DNA from: Streptomyces sp. LUP30
Lineage (GTDB): Bacteria > Actinomycetota > Actinomycetes > Streptomycetales > Streptomycetaceae
Reading direction: 5' to 3'
Assembly: GCF_001746365.1 (NCBI RefSeq)
Contig: NZ_MJAJ01000003.1
Location: 2,251-66,250 of the forward strand
Length of the DNA stretch: 64,000 nucleotides
The first letter of the stretch is position 1, and each line of letters opens with the position of its first letter. The notes under the pieces are model-generated. The model was not told the DNA's origin. It saw only the letters and a list, made by a program, of their open reading frames with translations, and did not search any database. A program made the position numbers and the translations under genes. This document shows, one piece after another, positions 42,282-50,208 of this stretch.

Positions 42282-42310
42282 AGTACACCACGCCGGTGCA
42301 CCCCGGTCAA
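42282..42310 (-). promoter_or_regulatory. Predicted promoter for the Cys leader-cysteine dioxygenase-rhodanese operon
   Basis: On the minus strand TTGACC (42310-42305), 17-nt spacer, TGTACT (42287-42282). The implied transcript starts near 42275, giving a ~190-nt leader that includes the Cys-rich uORF. Confidence 0.65.
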
Positions 42311-42440
42311 CTCACTGTCACGATGTGGACCTCACGGTGACTGCGCGTGCAGCCGCACGATCCATGCGAGGGCCGACCGAGGGCGACGACACCTGCGACC
42401 TGAGCCGCCAACGACCGGCGGCACCGCGACCTCCGCGCCG

Positions 42441-42478
42441 TCGGTCGGGGGCCCACGCGCGACGCGGCCCCCGACCGA
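42441..42478. terminator. Hairpin terminator downstream of the FAD monooxygenase gene
   Basis: TCGGTCGGGGGCC (42441-42453) pairs perfectly with GGCCCCCGACCGA (42466-42478) around a 12-nt loop, just past the monooxygenase stop at 42512. There is no T-run, as is common for Streptomyces terminators. Confidence 0.7.
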
Positions 42479-42511
42479 GGGCGCGACGAGCGACGGGACC
42501 CGCGCGGGACG

Positions 42512-44203
42512 TCACTTGGCGGCGCTGCCCGCCGCGGCACCGGCAGCGGACGCCTCCTGAGGCCCCTCGGTCCCGTGAGTCGCCCGAGTCCCCTGCGCGC
42601 CCTGTGTGGACGCCGGACCGCCCAGGGCCGCCTCAGCCGCCGCGTACAGGTCGGCCGCGCGCACCCCGTTGAGCGCGGCGACCAGATGACCGTCGGGCCG
42701 GATCAGCAGGACGGTGTGGGCGGCCGCGCCCGGGTAGCTCTCCGCCACCAGCAGCTCGGCCGGGCTCGGCAGGGCCGTCACCGCTGCGGCCAGGCGCGGC
42801 ATGATCCCGGCGCTCACCCAGTGGCGGCGCTCCCACACGCCCGTGCCCGGCGCGATCAGCAGGACGAGCAGCGCGCCCCGGCCGAGCCGGTCCCGCAGCT
42901 GTACGAACGAACCGTCCTCCGCCGTCACGCGGACGTCCTGGACCTGCGCCCCCGGGGCCGTGCCGACCGGAACCTCCGCCTCCAGGTGCCGGGGCGCGAG
43001 AGGCGACTCCTCGTAGCCGCCGGCCGCGCCCAGCGGTCCGCGTCCCAGGTGGCCGTCGGTGAGCAGCACGTCGTGGCCGCGGGCCGCGCCGGGCACGTAC
43101 GCCCTTATGCCACCGCCGCCGCGCAGCAGCGGCAGCGCTTGGTCGGCGGCGCGCAGCCGGGCGGAGACGACCGCGCGCCGCTCCGCCTGGTAGCTGTCGA
43201 GCAGTGCCTCGCGCGGCCCGTGGTGCCAGGCCAGGGCGAGCTTCCAGGCCAGGTTGTCGGCGTCGCGCAGACCCTCGTCCAGACCCTGCGCGCCGAACGC
43301 GCCGAGCAGGTGCGCGGCGTCCCCGGCGAGGAAGACCCGCCCCACGCGCCAGCGGCGGGCCAGCCGGTGGTGCACGGTGTGGACGCCGGTGTCCAGCAGC
43401 TCGTAGGGGGGCGTGGAGCCCCCGCTCCAGCCGGCCAGGGTCTCGCGGATGCGCGCCACGAGCAGTTCGGGCGTGACGAGCTCCTTGCCCGGTGGCAGCA
43501 GCCAGTCGAGGCGCCAGACGCCGTCGGGCAGCGGCCGTCCGGTGACCTCCCCGGCGGAGGGGCCGGACGTCCGCCACGGCGGCGTCCGGTGGAGCAACGC
43601 CTCGTCGGCCCAGGGGAGTTCCACGCGCAGGGCGGCCACGGCGTGTCGCTCGACCGCGGTGCGGCCGGGGAAGCGGACGTCGAGGAGCTTGCGGACGGTG
43701 GAGCGCGGACCGTCGCAGCCGACCAGATGACTGCCGCGCCACCAGGTGCCCCGGGGGCCGCGGGTGTGGGCCGTGACGCCGGAGGCTTCCTGTTCGACGC
43801 CGTCCAGCCGGCTGTCCACGACGACCTTCACCAGCCGCTCGCCGTCCAGCGCGGCCCGCAGCGCGCCCGTCAGCACGTGCTGGGCGATGTGCAGCGGAGC
43901 CGGGTCGGCGGTGTGCAGGGGAGCGGGATCGGCCAAGTCGTCGAAAGTCACCTCGCGGATCACCTGCTTGCGCCGCATCGAGCGCCATCCGGCCCAACGG
44001 AGCCCGGCCCGGTCGAGGTCCGCTCCGGTCAGTCGCTGCACGAGAGCCGCGGTGTCCTCACGCAGCACGACGGTGCGCGCGAGACGCGGCTCGTCCTTGC
44101 CGGGGCCCTCGTCGAGCACGACGGACGGCACCTGCTGACGGGCCAGAGCCAGGGCGAGCGTGAGCCCCACCGGTCCGGCTCCGACGATGATCACCGGGTC
44201 CAC
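42512..44203 (-). CDS. FAD-dependent aromatic monooxygenase (PheA/TfdB-like)
   Basis: A 563-residue class A flavoprotein hydroxylase. The N-terminal dinucleotide fold is VIIVGAGPVGLTLALALA (~4-21), followed by DG-type motif HLVGCDGPRSTVRKLL and the second FAD motif VFLAGDAAHLLGAFGAQGLD. A thioredoxin-like C-terminal domain (~445-540) is typical of phenol-hydroxylase-like enzymes; the last ~35 residues are Ala/Gly-rich. An 8-residue duplication (ADPAPLHT, ADPAPLHI) lies near residue 100. The substrate is not deducible. The GTG at 44203 has a GGGGG-type binding site 9 nt upstream; the open frame extends to 44293 without support. Confidence 0.87.
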   Translation of the reverse strand: MDPVIIVGAGPVGLTLALALARQQVPSVVLDEGPGKDEPRLARTVVLREDTAALVQRLTGADLDRAGLRWAGWRSMRRKQVIREVTFDDLADPAPLHTADPAPLHIAQHVLTGALRAALDGERLVKVVVDSRLDGVEQEASGVTAHTRGPRGTWWRGSHLVGCDGPRSTVRKLLDVRFPGRTAVERHAVAALRVELPWADEALLHRTPPWRTSGPSAGEVTGRPLPDGVWRLDWLLPPGKELVTPELLVARIRETLAGWSGGSTPPYELLDTGVHTVHHRLARRWRVGRVFLAGDAAHLLGAFGAQGLDEGLRDADNLAWKLALAWHHGPREALLDSYQAERRAVVSARLRAADQALPLLRGGGGIRAYVPGAARGHDVLLTDGHLGRGPLGAAGGYEESPLAPRHLEAEVPVGTAPGAQVQDVRVTAEDGSFVQLRDRLGRGALLVLLIAPGTGVWERRHWVSAGIMPRLAAAVTALPSPAELLVAESYPGAAAHTVLLIRPDGHLVAALNGVRAADLYAAAEAALGGPASTQGAQGTRATHGTEGPQEASAAGAAAGSAAK

Positions 44204-44250
44204 GGCGTGCCGCCCCCTGCCTTCGACGGTGTCCTCGCGGGCTTGAGTGA

Positions 44251-44316
44251 ACAACGGGTTGGAGCAGGGTGCACGATCACAGAACGTATGCAACCCATTG
44301 TCGTTGTTTGCGTCAA
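44251..44316 (-). promoter_or_regulatory. Promoter and inverted-repeat operator of the FAD monooxygenase gene
   Basis: Minus strand TTGACG (44316-44311), 17-nt spacer, TTGCAT (44293-44288). ACAACGGGTTG (44251-44261) and CAACCCATTGT (44291-44301) are inverted copies with one mismatch, one overlapping the promoter core and one downstream; they could bind a repressor that loops or covers the start region. Confidence 0.5.
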
Positions 44317-44319
44317 GCG

Positions 44320-44355
44320 ACGGAAGGCAGTGGCGCGCACGCCACTGCCTTCCGT
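44320..44355. terminator. Strong hairpin terminator after gluD
   Basis: A 16-bp perfect stem: ACGGAAGGCAGTGGCG and its complement around a CGCA loop, 25 nt past the gluD stop. It lacks a T-run but separates gluABCD from the monooxygenase promoter. Confidence 0.85.
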
Positions 44356-44380
44356 ACCGGTCACCCTGCTTGAGTGGGCG

Positions 44381-45289
44381 TCAGATGCTGCCGCCGGCGC
44401 CGGTTCCGAAGGTGCCGCCGACCTCGGCCGCGTTCAGATCGTCGACCTTCTCCACGCCGAGCACCGCACCCGTGCCCTTCTTGCTCTGCCGCAGTCGGCG
44501 TTCCAGCCAGCTGGCGCAGCTGGTCAGGATGAAGTTCAGGACGATGAAGATGATCGCGACGACGATGAAGCTCGGGACGACGTTCGCGTAGTTGGCAGCG
44601 AGTGTGCCGCGGGAGTTGAGCAACTCGGCGAATCCGATCATCACTCCGCCGAGCGCGGTGTCCTTCACGATGACGACCAGCTGGCTGACGATCGCCGGGA
44701 GCATCGCGGTGACCGCCTGCGGGAGCAGGATGCTGCTCATCGTCTGGCCCTTGCGCAGACCGATGGCGTACGCCGCCTCCGTCTGCCCCCTGGGCAGGGA
44801 GAGGATGCCGGCCCTGACGACCTCGGCGAGGACGGCCGCGTTGTAGAGCACCAGTCCGGTGACGACAGCGTAGAGAGGCCGGTCAGCGCTGCCGACGTCG
44901 GTCGAGCGGGCGTAGAACTCGTTGGCGAACAGCATCAGCAGCAGCACCGGGATGGCCCGGAAGAACTCGACGACCGTGCCGGACACGCCGCGCACCCAGC
45001 GGTGGTCGGACAGCCGGGCGATGCCGAAGACCGCGCCCAGCGGAAGGGCGATGACCATGGCGAGCGACGCGGCCTTCAGCGTGTTGGCGAGGCCGGGCAG
45101 CAGGTACGTCGTCCATGCCTCGGACTCGACGAACGGCTTCCACAGCGCGGATTCGAGCTGGTCCTTGTCGTCCATCTTCTGCCACATCCACCACAGGAGC
45201 AGGGCGAGCAGGACGCTGAAGACCACCGAGAACAGGACGTTGCGCCGCTTGGCGCGAGGGCCGGGAGTGTCGTAGAGGACCGAGCTCAT
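44381..45289 (-). CDS. gluD: Glutamate ABC transporter permease GluD
   Basis: A 302-residue His/Glu/Gln/Arg-type inner-membrane permease. Five membrane helices include NVLFSVVFSVLLALLLWWMW near the N-terminus, and the EAA loop reads AYAIGLRKGQTMSSILLPQA. The C-terminal ~35 residues after the last helix are Gly/Lys-rich and end GTGAGGSI. Last gene of gluABCD; its ATG overlaps the gluC stop (ATGA). It works with GluC as the heterodimeric channel for the GluA ATPase. Confidence 0.94.
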   Translation of the reverse strand: MSSVLYDTPGPRAKRRNVLFSVVFSVLLALLLWWMWQKMDDKDQLESALWKPFVESEAWTTYLLPGLANTLKAASLAMVIALPLGAVFGIARLSDHRWVRGVSGTVVEFFRAIPVLLLMLFANEFYARSTDVGSADRPLYAVVTGLVLYNAAVLAEVVRAGILSLPRGQTEAAYAIGLRKGQTMSSILLPQAVTAMLPAIVSQLVVIVKDTALGGVMIGFAELLNSRGTLAANYANVVPSFIVVAIIFIVLNFILTSCASWLERRLRQSKKGTGAVLGVEKVDDLNAAEVGGTFGTGAGGSI

Positions 45290-45951
45290 CGCTTCACCGC
45301 CAGTCGCTTGCTGAGCCAGCCCAGGATGAGGCCGGTGGGCAGGGTCAGTACCACGAACCCGAACGCGAAGACCGCGCCGATGAGCAGCGTCTGCGCCTCG
45401 TTCTCGATCATCGTCTTCATGAGGTAGGCGGCTTCGGCGACGCCGATGGCGGCCGCCACCGTGGTGTTCTTGGTCAGCGCGATCAACACGTTCGCCAGTG
45501 GCCCGATGACCGACCGGAACGCCTGCGGCAGCACGACGAGCCGAAGGGTCTGGCTGAAGCTCAGGCCGATGGCCCGGGCTGCCTCCGCCTGGCCCATGGG
45601 CACGGTGTTGATGCCGGAGCGGATCGCCTCGCAGACGAAGGCCGCGGTGTAGCCCACCAGCCCGAGCACGGCCAGCCGGAAACCCTGGACGTCGAAGTCG
45701 TCGCTCCCCATGGTCATGCCGAAGATGTCGGCGAGACCGAGCGAGCTGAACAGGATGATGACCGTCAGGGGGATGTTCCGGACGATGTTGACGTACACGG
45801 TGCCGAACCCGCGCATCAGCGGGACCGGGCTGACCCGCATGGCGGCCAACAGGGTGCCCCAGATCAGGGATCCCACGGCGGAGACGGCGGTGAGTTTCAC
45901 CGTCATCCAGAACGCCCCTAGGACGTCGTAACCATCAAGAAAGTCGAACAC
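45286..45951 (-). CDS. gluC: Glutamate ABC transporter permease GluC
   Basis: A 221-residue permease of the HEQRAMP type with five helices. The EAA loop is AARAIGLSFSQTLRLVVLPQ. The GTG at 45951 has GGGAG 3-4 nt upstream and opens the conserved VFDFLDGYDVLGAFWMTVKL start; the frame continues upstream but into a hairpin. A hairpin (45991-46036) between gluB and gluC probably lowers permease expression relative to the binding protein. The stop is coupled to gluD. Confidence 0.93.
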   Translation of the reverse strand: MFDFLDGYDVLGAFWMTVKLTAVSAVGSLIWGTLLAAMRVSPVPLMRGFGTVYVNIVRNIPLTVIILFSSLGLADIFGMTMGSDDFDVQGFRLAVLGLVGYTAAFVCEAIRSGINTVPMGQAEAARAIGLSFSQTLRLVVLPQAFRSVIGPLANVLIALTKNTTVAAAIGVAEAAYLMKTMIENEAQTLLIGAVFAFGFVVLTLPTGLILGWLSKRLAVKR

Positions 45952-45990
45952 GATCTCCCGCGCTTCCGGCTGGGTGGCGTATGGGAAGGG

Positions 45991-46036
45991 TGCGGTGCGC
46001 CGCCGCCGTGATCGCGACGGACGGCGGCGCACCGCA
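45991..46036 (-). terminator. Intercistronic hairpin between gluB and gluC
   Basis: TGCGGTGCGCCGCCG (45991-46005) pairs with CGGCGGCGCACCGCA (46022-46036), a 15-bp stem with a 16-nt loop, 31 nt after the gluB stop. Such hairpins behind binding-protein genes stabilise the upstream mRNA and partly terminate, giving excess binding protein (inference). Confidence 0.75.
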
Positions 46037-46066
46037 GGAACCCCGCAGGGTGGGCCGTGGCCCGGA

Positions 46067-46915
46067 CTACTTGACGATGACGCCGATCTTCGGGGCGGGC
46101 TCGTTCTTGTACTCGGCCGGGCCGAAGTTGTCCTTGACGGCCTTGTCCCACGCGCCGTCCTTGACCATCTGCTCCAGCGCCTTGTTGATCTTGTCCACGG
46201 TCGCGGTGTCGCCCTTCTTGACGCCGATGCCGTAGTTCTCGTTGCTGAGCTTCAGGCCCGCGAGCTTGAACTTGCCCTTGTACTGCTCCTGCGACGCGAA
46301 GCCGGCGAGGATCGAGTCGTCGGTGGTGACCGCGTCCACGGCGCCGCTCTGCAGGCCGGCGATGCACTCCGAGTAGGAGCTCACCTCCTTGAGCTTCGCG
46401 TCCGGGGCGATCGACTTCTGCACGTTCTGCGCCGAGGTCGAGCCGGTCACGGAACACAGCTTCTTGCCGTTGAGGTCCGTGCCCTTGGAGATGTCCGAGT
46501 CGGACTTGATCAGCAGGTCCTGGTGGGCCAGCAGGTACGGGCCGGCGAAGTCGACCTTCTTCTTGCGCTCGTCGTTGATCGAGTAGGTGGCGGCGATGAA
46601 CTTGACGTCACCGCGCGCGAGGGCGTTCTCACGGTCGGCGCTCTTGGTCTCGACGAACTCGATCTGGTCCGGCTTGTAGCCGAGCTGCTTGGCGACGTAC
46701 GTGGCGACGTCCACGTCGAACCCGGCGAAGGACCCGTCGGGCTTCTTGAGGCCGAGGCCGGGCTGGTCGAACTTGATGCCGACCTTGATCTTGCCGCCGC
46801 CACCGCTGCCGGAGCCGCTCCCGGCGTCGTCCTTGTTGTCGCCGCCGCACGCGGTGGCGGTCAGGGCGAGGACGAGGGCTGCGGCCGAGGCGGCGGTGAC
46901 CTTGCGAAGCTTCAT
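46067..46915 (-). CDS. gluB: Glutamate-binding lipoprotein GluB
   Basis: A 282-residue substrate-binding protein anchored as a lipoprotein. Its signal peptide ends in the lipobox LTATAC (Cys23), followed by a Gly/Ser-rich linker and a type II periplasmic binding fold (GLKKPDGSFAGFDVDVATYV, then AATYSINDERKKKVDFAGPY). It delivers glutamate to GluCD. Second gene of the operon, 64 nt after gluA. Confidence 0.94.
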   Translation of the reverse strand: MKLRKVTAASAAALVLALTATACGGDNKDDAGSGSGSGGGGKIKVGIKFDQPGLGLKKPDGSFAGFDVDVATYVAKQLGYKPDQIEFVETKSADRENALARGDVKFIAATYSINDERKKKVDFAGPYLLAHQDLLIKSDSDISKGTDLNGKKLCSVTGSTSAQNVQKSIAPDAKLKEVSSYSECIAGLQSGAVDAVTTDDSILAGFASQEQYKGKFKLAGLKLSNENYGIGVKKGDTATVDKINKALEQMVKDGAWDKAVKDNFGPAEYKNEPAPKIGVIVK

Positions 46916-46979
46916 GGAGAACGTCCTTAGAAGAGTGTTGAGGTACTGCGGGCGGTGCGGGGTCCGTCAGAGCTGCGGC

Positions 46980-47756
46980 TCAGTGGTGCAGGATCTTCGA
47001 CAGGAAGTCCTTGGCACGGTCGCTGCGCGGATTGCTGAAGAACTGGTCGGGCGCAGCCTCTTCGACGATGCGTCCGTCCGCCATGAACACCACGCGGTTT
47101 GCAGCCGATCGTGCGAAACCCATCTCATGGGTGACGACGATCATCGTCATGCCGTCCCGGGCCAGCTGCTGCATGACCTCCAGGACCTCGTTGATCATCT
47201 CGGGGTCCAGGGCCGAGGTCGGCTCGTCGAAGAGCATGACCTTCGGGTCCATCGCCAGCGCGCGGGCGATGGCGACGCGCTGCTGCTGTCCGCCGGAGAG
47301 CTGCGCGGGGTACTTGTCCGCCTGGCTGCCCACACCGACCCGGTCGAGGAGGGCGCGTGCCTTCTCCTCGGCCTTCGCCTTGTCCACCTTGCGGACCTTG
47401 ATCTGGCCGAGCATCACGTTCTCGAGCACGGTCTTGTGCGCGAACAGGTTGAACGACTGGAAGACCATGCCGACGTCGGCGCGCAGCCGGGCCAGCGCCT
47501 TGCCCTCCTCGGGCAGCGGCTTCCCGTCGATCGTGATCGCGCCTTCGTCGATCGTCTCCAGGCGGTTGATGGTGCGGCACAGCGTCGACTTCCCGGACCC
47601 GGAGGGGCCGATGACCACGACGACCTCTCCGCGGGCGATCGTCAGGTCGATGTCCTGGAGAACGTGCAACGCGCCGAAGTGCTTGTTGACGCTCTTCAGG
47701 ACGACCAGGTCACCGCTCGTGACCGCGTCCTCTTTGGTCACCGATACTTCGGTCAT
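46980..47756 (-). CDS. gluA: Glutamate ABC transporter ATP-binding protein GluA
   Basis: A 258-residue amino-acid ABC ATPase. Walker A is GPSGSGKST, the Q-loop lies in [10 protein letters not shown], the signature is [15 protein letters not shown], Walker B is [12 protein letters not shown], and the switch His lies in VVTHEMGF. First gene of gluABCD; the divergent region (47757-48078) must hold its promoter and the control site for GluR. An ATG start at 47756 gives a short N-terminal extension; an in-frame GTG 15 nt later is an alternative. Confidence 0.95.
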   Translation of the reverse strand: MTEVSVTKEDAVTSGDLVVLKSVNKHFGALHVLQDIDLTIARGEVVVVIGPSGSGKSTLCRTINRLETIDEGAITIDGKPLPEEGKALARLRADVGMVFQSFNLFAHKTVLENVMLGQIKVRKVDKAKAEEKARALLDRVGVGSQADKYPAQLSGGQQQRVAIARALAMDPKVMLFDEPTSALDPEMINEVLEVMQQLARDGMTMIVVTHEMGFARSAANRVVFMADGRIVEEAAPDQFFSNPRSDRAKDFLSKILHH

Positions 47757-47849
47757 CGCTCTGGGGCTCCGTCCTCCTCGGTTTCGCAGGACAGTAGTGA
47801 CCCGCCGCGACCAGCGTCATTACATCTGAGGGGAATCTGAGCATCACGA

Positions 47850-47868
47850 TCCGATAGCAATCGGACAC
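47850..47868. promoter_or_regulatory. Palindrome in the gluA-gluR divergent region, shared with the recA upstream region
   Basis: TCCGAT-AGCA-ATCGGA (47850-47865) is a perfect 6-bp-arm inverted repeat ~95 bp from gluA. With flanking bases, CGATAGCAATCGGACAC (47852-47868) matches 16/17 to 35362-35378. GluR or another regulator might bind here. Confidence 0.5.
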
Positions 47869-48078
47869 ATGTCGTAGCACTGGTGAGCTGCGGGCGTATC
47901 GGCCGGATAACGGAAGCCGCGTGCAACCGGAACTCGCTTGACTGCGTCCTCGTCCATCAGCGTGACTGCCATGATGCACACACGCGTGTGCCCGCATTTT
48001 TTCGTGCGTCGTGAAACCGCACACCTGTCGGAGTGAGTCGGACCGTATGCCCGAGGAACCGAACCGGAGGAGGCCGGG

Positions 48079-48765
48079 ATGAGACTGCTGCTCGTCGAGG
48101 ACGACAACCATGTCGCCGCCGCGCTGTCCGCGGTCCTCAAGAGGCACGGCTTCGACGTCACCCACGCGCGCAGCGGCGAGGAAGCCCTGCAGGCCCTCGT
48201 CCCGGAGGGGCCCGGCTTCGGGGTCGTCCTGCTCGATCTGGGCCTGCCCGACCAGGACGGGTACGAGGTCTGCGGCAAGATCCGCAAGCGCACCGCCACG
48301 CCGGTGATCATGGTGACGGCCCGTTCCGACGTGCGCTCGCGCATCCACGGCCTCAACATGGGCGCCGACGACTACGTGGTGAAGCCCTACGACACCGGGG
48401 AACTGCTCGCCCGCATCCACGCCGTCAGCCGTCGTACCGTCCACGAGGGCCCGGCAGCGGCCGGCGAGGACGCGCTGCGCATGGGTCCCGTGCACATCGA
48501 ACTGCCCACCCGGCGCGTCACGGTGGACGGTGCGGTCGTCCAGCTGACCCGCAAGGAGTTCGACCTCCTGGCGCTGCTGGCCCAGCGTCCCGGCGTGGTC
48601 TTCCGCCGGGAGCAGATCATCAGCGAGGTGTGGCGCACCAGCTGGGAGGGGACCGGGCGCACCCTGGAGGTCCATGTGGCCTCGCTGCGCGCCAAGCTGC
48701 GCATGCCCGCGTTGATCGAGACCGTGCGCGGCGTGGGTTACCGGCTCGTCGCGCCGGCCGCGTAG
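48079..48765 (+). CDS. gluR: OmpR-family response regulator GluR
   Basis: A 228-residue response regulator: receiver (1-120) with phospho-acceptor Asp53 in GVVLLDLGLPD and Lys in YVVKPYD, and an OmpR winged helix (~135-225, LTRKEFDLLALLAQRPGVVF then ETVRGVGYRL). Its position divergent to gluABCD and ahead of a sensor kinase matches the S. coelicolor GluR-GluK system, which senses glutamate and activates gluABCD. The ATG has GGAGG 6 nt upstream. Confidence 0.92.
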   Translation: MRLLLVEDDNHVAAALSAVLKRHGFDVTHARSGEEALQALVPEGPGFGVVLLDLGLPDQDGYEVCGKIRKRTATPVIMVTARSDVRSRIHGLNMGADDYVVKPYDTGELLARIHAVSRRTVHEGPAAAGEDALRMGPVHIELPTRRVTVDGAVVQLTRKEFDLLALLAQRPGVVFRREQIISEVWRTSWEGTGRTLEVHVASLRAKLRMPALIETVRGVGYRLVAPAA

Positions 48766-48777
48766 CGGGGACCGCGG

Positions 48778-50187
48778 TTGCGTACTCGTCTCCTGCCGCT
48801 GCTCATCGTCCTGATGGCGGCCGTGCTGCTGGCCCTGGGGGTGCCGCTGGCGATCAGCGTGGCCGGCGCCCAGCAGCAGAAGGTGGTCGTCGACCGCATC
48901 GACGACACCGCGCGCTTCGCGGCGCTCGCCCAGTTCGTCACCGCCTCGCCGGGCGGCGGCGACTCCGCGTCGGCGTCCACGAACGAGCGGCGCGAGACGC
49001 TCGGTCGGGAGCTCGCCAGCTACTACGACGTCTACGGCATCCGTGCCGGTGTCTTCTACGGCACCGACACCCCCATGGCTCATGCCCCGCGGGACTGGTA
49101 CCTCCCCGAAACCGGTGAGGTGCGCGACGCCTTCGACGAGGCGCTGCTCAGCCGGCGCAGCCACGACCCCCGGCAGGTGTGGCCGTGGCAGCGCAACCGG
49201 CTCGTCGTCGCGTCGCCGGTCATCCGGGACGGCGACGTCGTCGCGGTCGTCGTCACCGACTCGCCGACCGGGCCGATGCGGTCGCGGATCCTGCACGGCT
49301 GGCTGGTCGTCGGCGTCGGCGAGATCGCCGCGATGCTGCTGGCCATCGGCGCGGCCCTGCGGCTGACCGGGTGGGTGCTGCGGCCCGTGCGGGTCCTGGA
49401 CGCCACCACCCACGAGATCGCGAGCGGCCGGCTGAAGTCCCGGGTCGCGGTGGGTGGCGGACCGCCGGAACTGCGGCGGCTGGCCGGGGCGTTCAACGAG
49501 ATGGCGGACAACGTGGAGAACGTGCTGGAACAGCAGCGCGCCTTCGTCGCCGACGCCTCGCACCAACTGCGCAACCCGCTCGCCGCGCTGTTGCTGCGCA
49601 TCGAACTGCTGGCCTACGAACTCCCCGAGGGCAACGAAGAGATCGCATCCGTCCAGAACGAGGGCAAGCGCCTGGCGCAGGTTCTGGACGACCTGCTGGA
49701 CCTCGCCCTCGCCGAGCACACCGAGGCCCATCTGCGGGTCACCGACATCGGCGCACTGGCCGCCGAGCGGGTGGCCGCCTGGGCGCCCACCGCCGAGGCC
49801 AAGGGCGTCCGGCTCGTCGGTGACTGCCCGCCCACCACTGCGTGGGCGGACCCGGTGACGCTCTCCAGCGCCCTGGACGCCGTCATCGACAACGCGGTGA
49901 AGTTCACGCCGAAGGGTGAGAGCGTCGAGGTCGCCGTGGCGGCCGACGGCGACATCTCGACCGTCGTCGTCACCGACAACGGGCCAGGTCTCACCGACGA
50001 GGAACTCACGCGCGTGGGCGACCGTTTCTGGCGTAGCGGCCGGCACCAGAACGTCAAGGGCTCGGGATTGGGCCTGTCCATCTCCCGGGCTCTGCTCGCG
50101 GCCGGCGGCGGCTCCCTGACGTACGCCCACCACAAGCCGAGCGGACTGACGGCGACGGTCTCCGTGCCCCGGTCGGCGACGTCGTGA
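48778..50187 (+). CDS. gluK: Sensor histidine kinase GluK
   Basis: A 469-residue membrane kinase. Helix 1 is ~5-28; an extracytoplasmic sensor region (~29-175) holds the presumed glutamate site. Helix 2 is ~178-205 (VVGVGEIAAMLLAIGAALRL), followed by HAMP, HisKA with FVADASHQLRNPLAALLLRI (phospho-His in SHQLRNP) and HATPase_c (DNAVKFTPKG, DNGPGLTDEE, GSGLGLSIS). It starts with TTG at 48778, 12 nt after the gluR stop, with GGGGA upstream; no better start precedes helix 1. Confidence 0.92.
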   Translation: MRTRLLPLLIVLMAAVLLALGVPLAISVAGAQQQKVVVDRIDDTARFAALAQFVTASPGGGDSASASTNERRETLGRELASYYDVYGIRAGVFYGTDTPMAHAPRDWYLPETGEVRDAFDEALLSRRSHDPRQVWPWQRNRLVVASPVIRDGDVVAVVVTDSPTGPMRSRILHGWLVVGVGEIAAMLLAIGAALRLTGWVLRPVRVLDATTHEIASGRLKSRVAVGGGPPELRRLAGAFNEMADNVENVLEQQRAFVADASHQLRNPLAALLLRIELLAYELPEGNEEIASVQNEGKRLAQVLDDLLDLALAEHTEAHLRVTDIGALAAERVAAWAPTAEAKGVRLVGDCPPTTAWADPVTLSSALDAVIDNAVKFTPKGESVEVAVAADGDISTVVVTDNGPGLTDEELTRVGDRFWRSGRHQNVKGSGLGLSISRALLAAGGGSLTYAHHKPSGLTATVSVPRSATS

Positions 50188-50208
50188 TCACGCCCCCGGA
50201 CCGCACGA

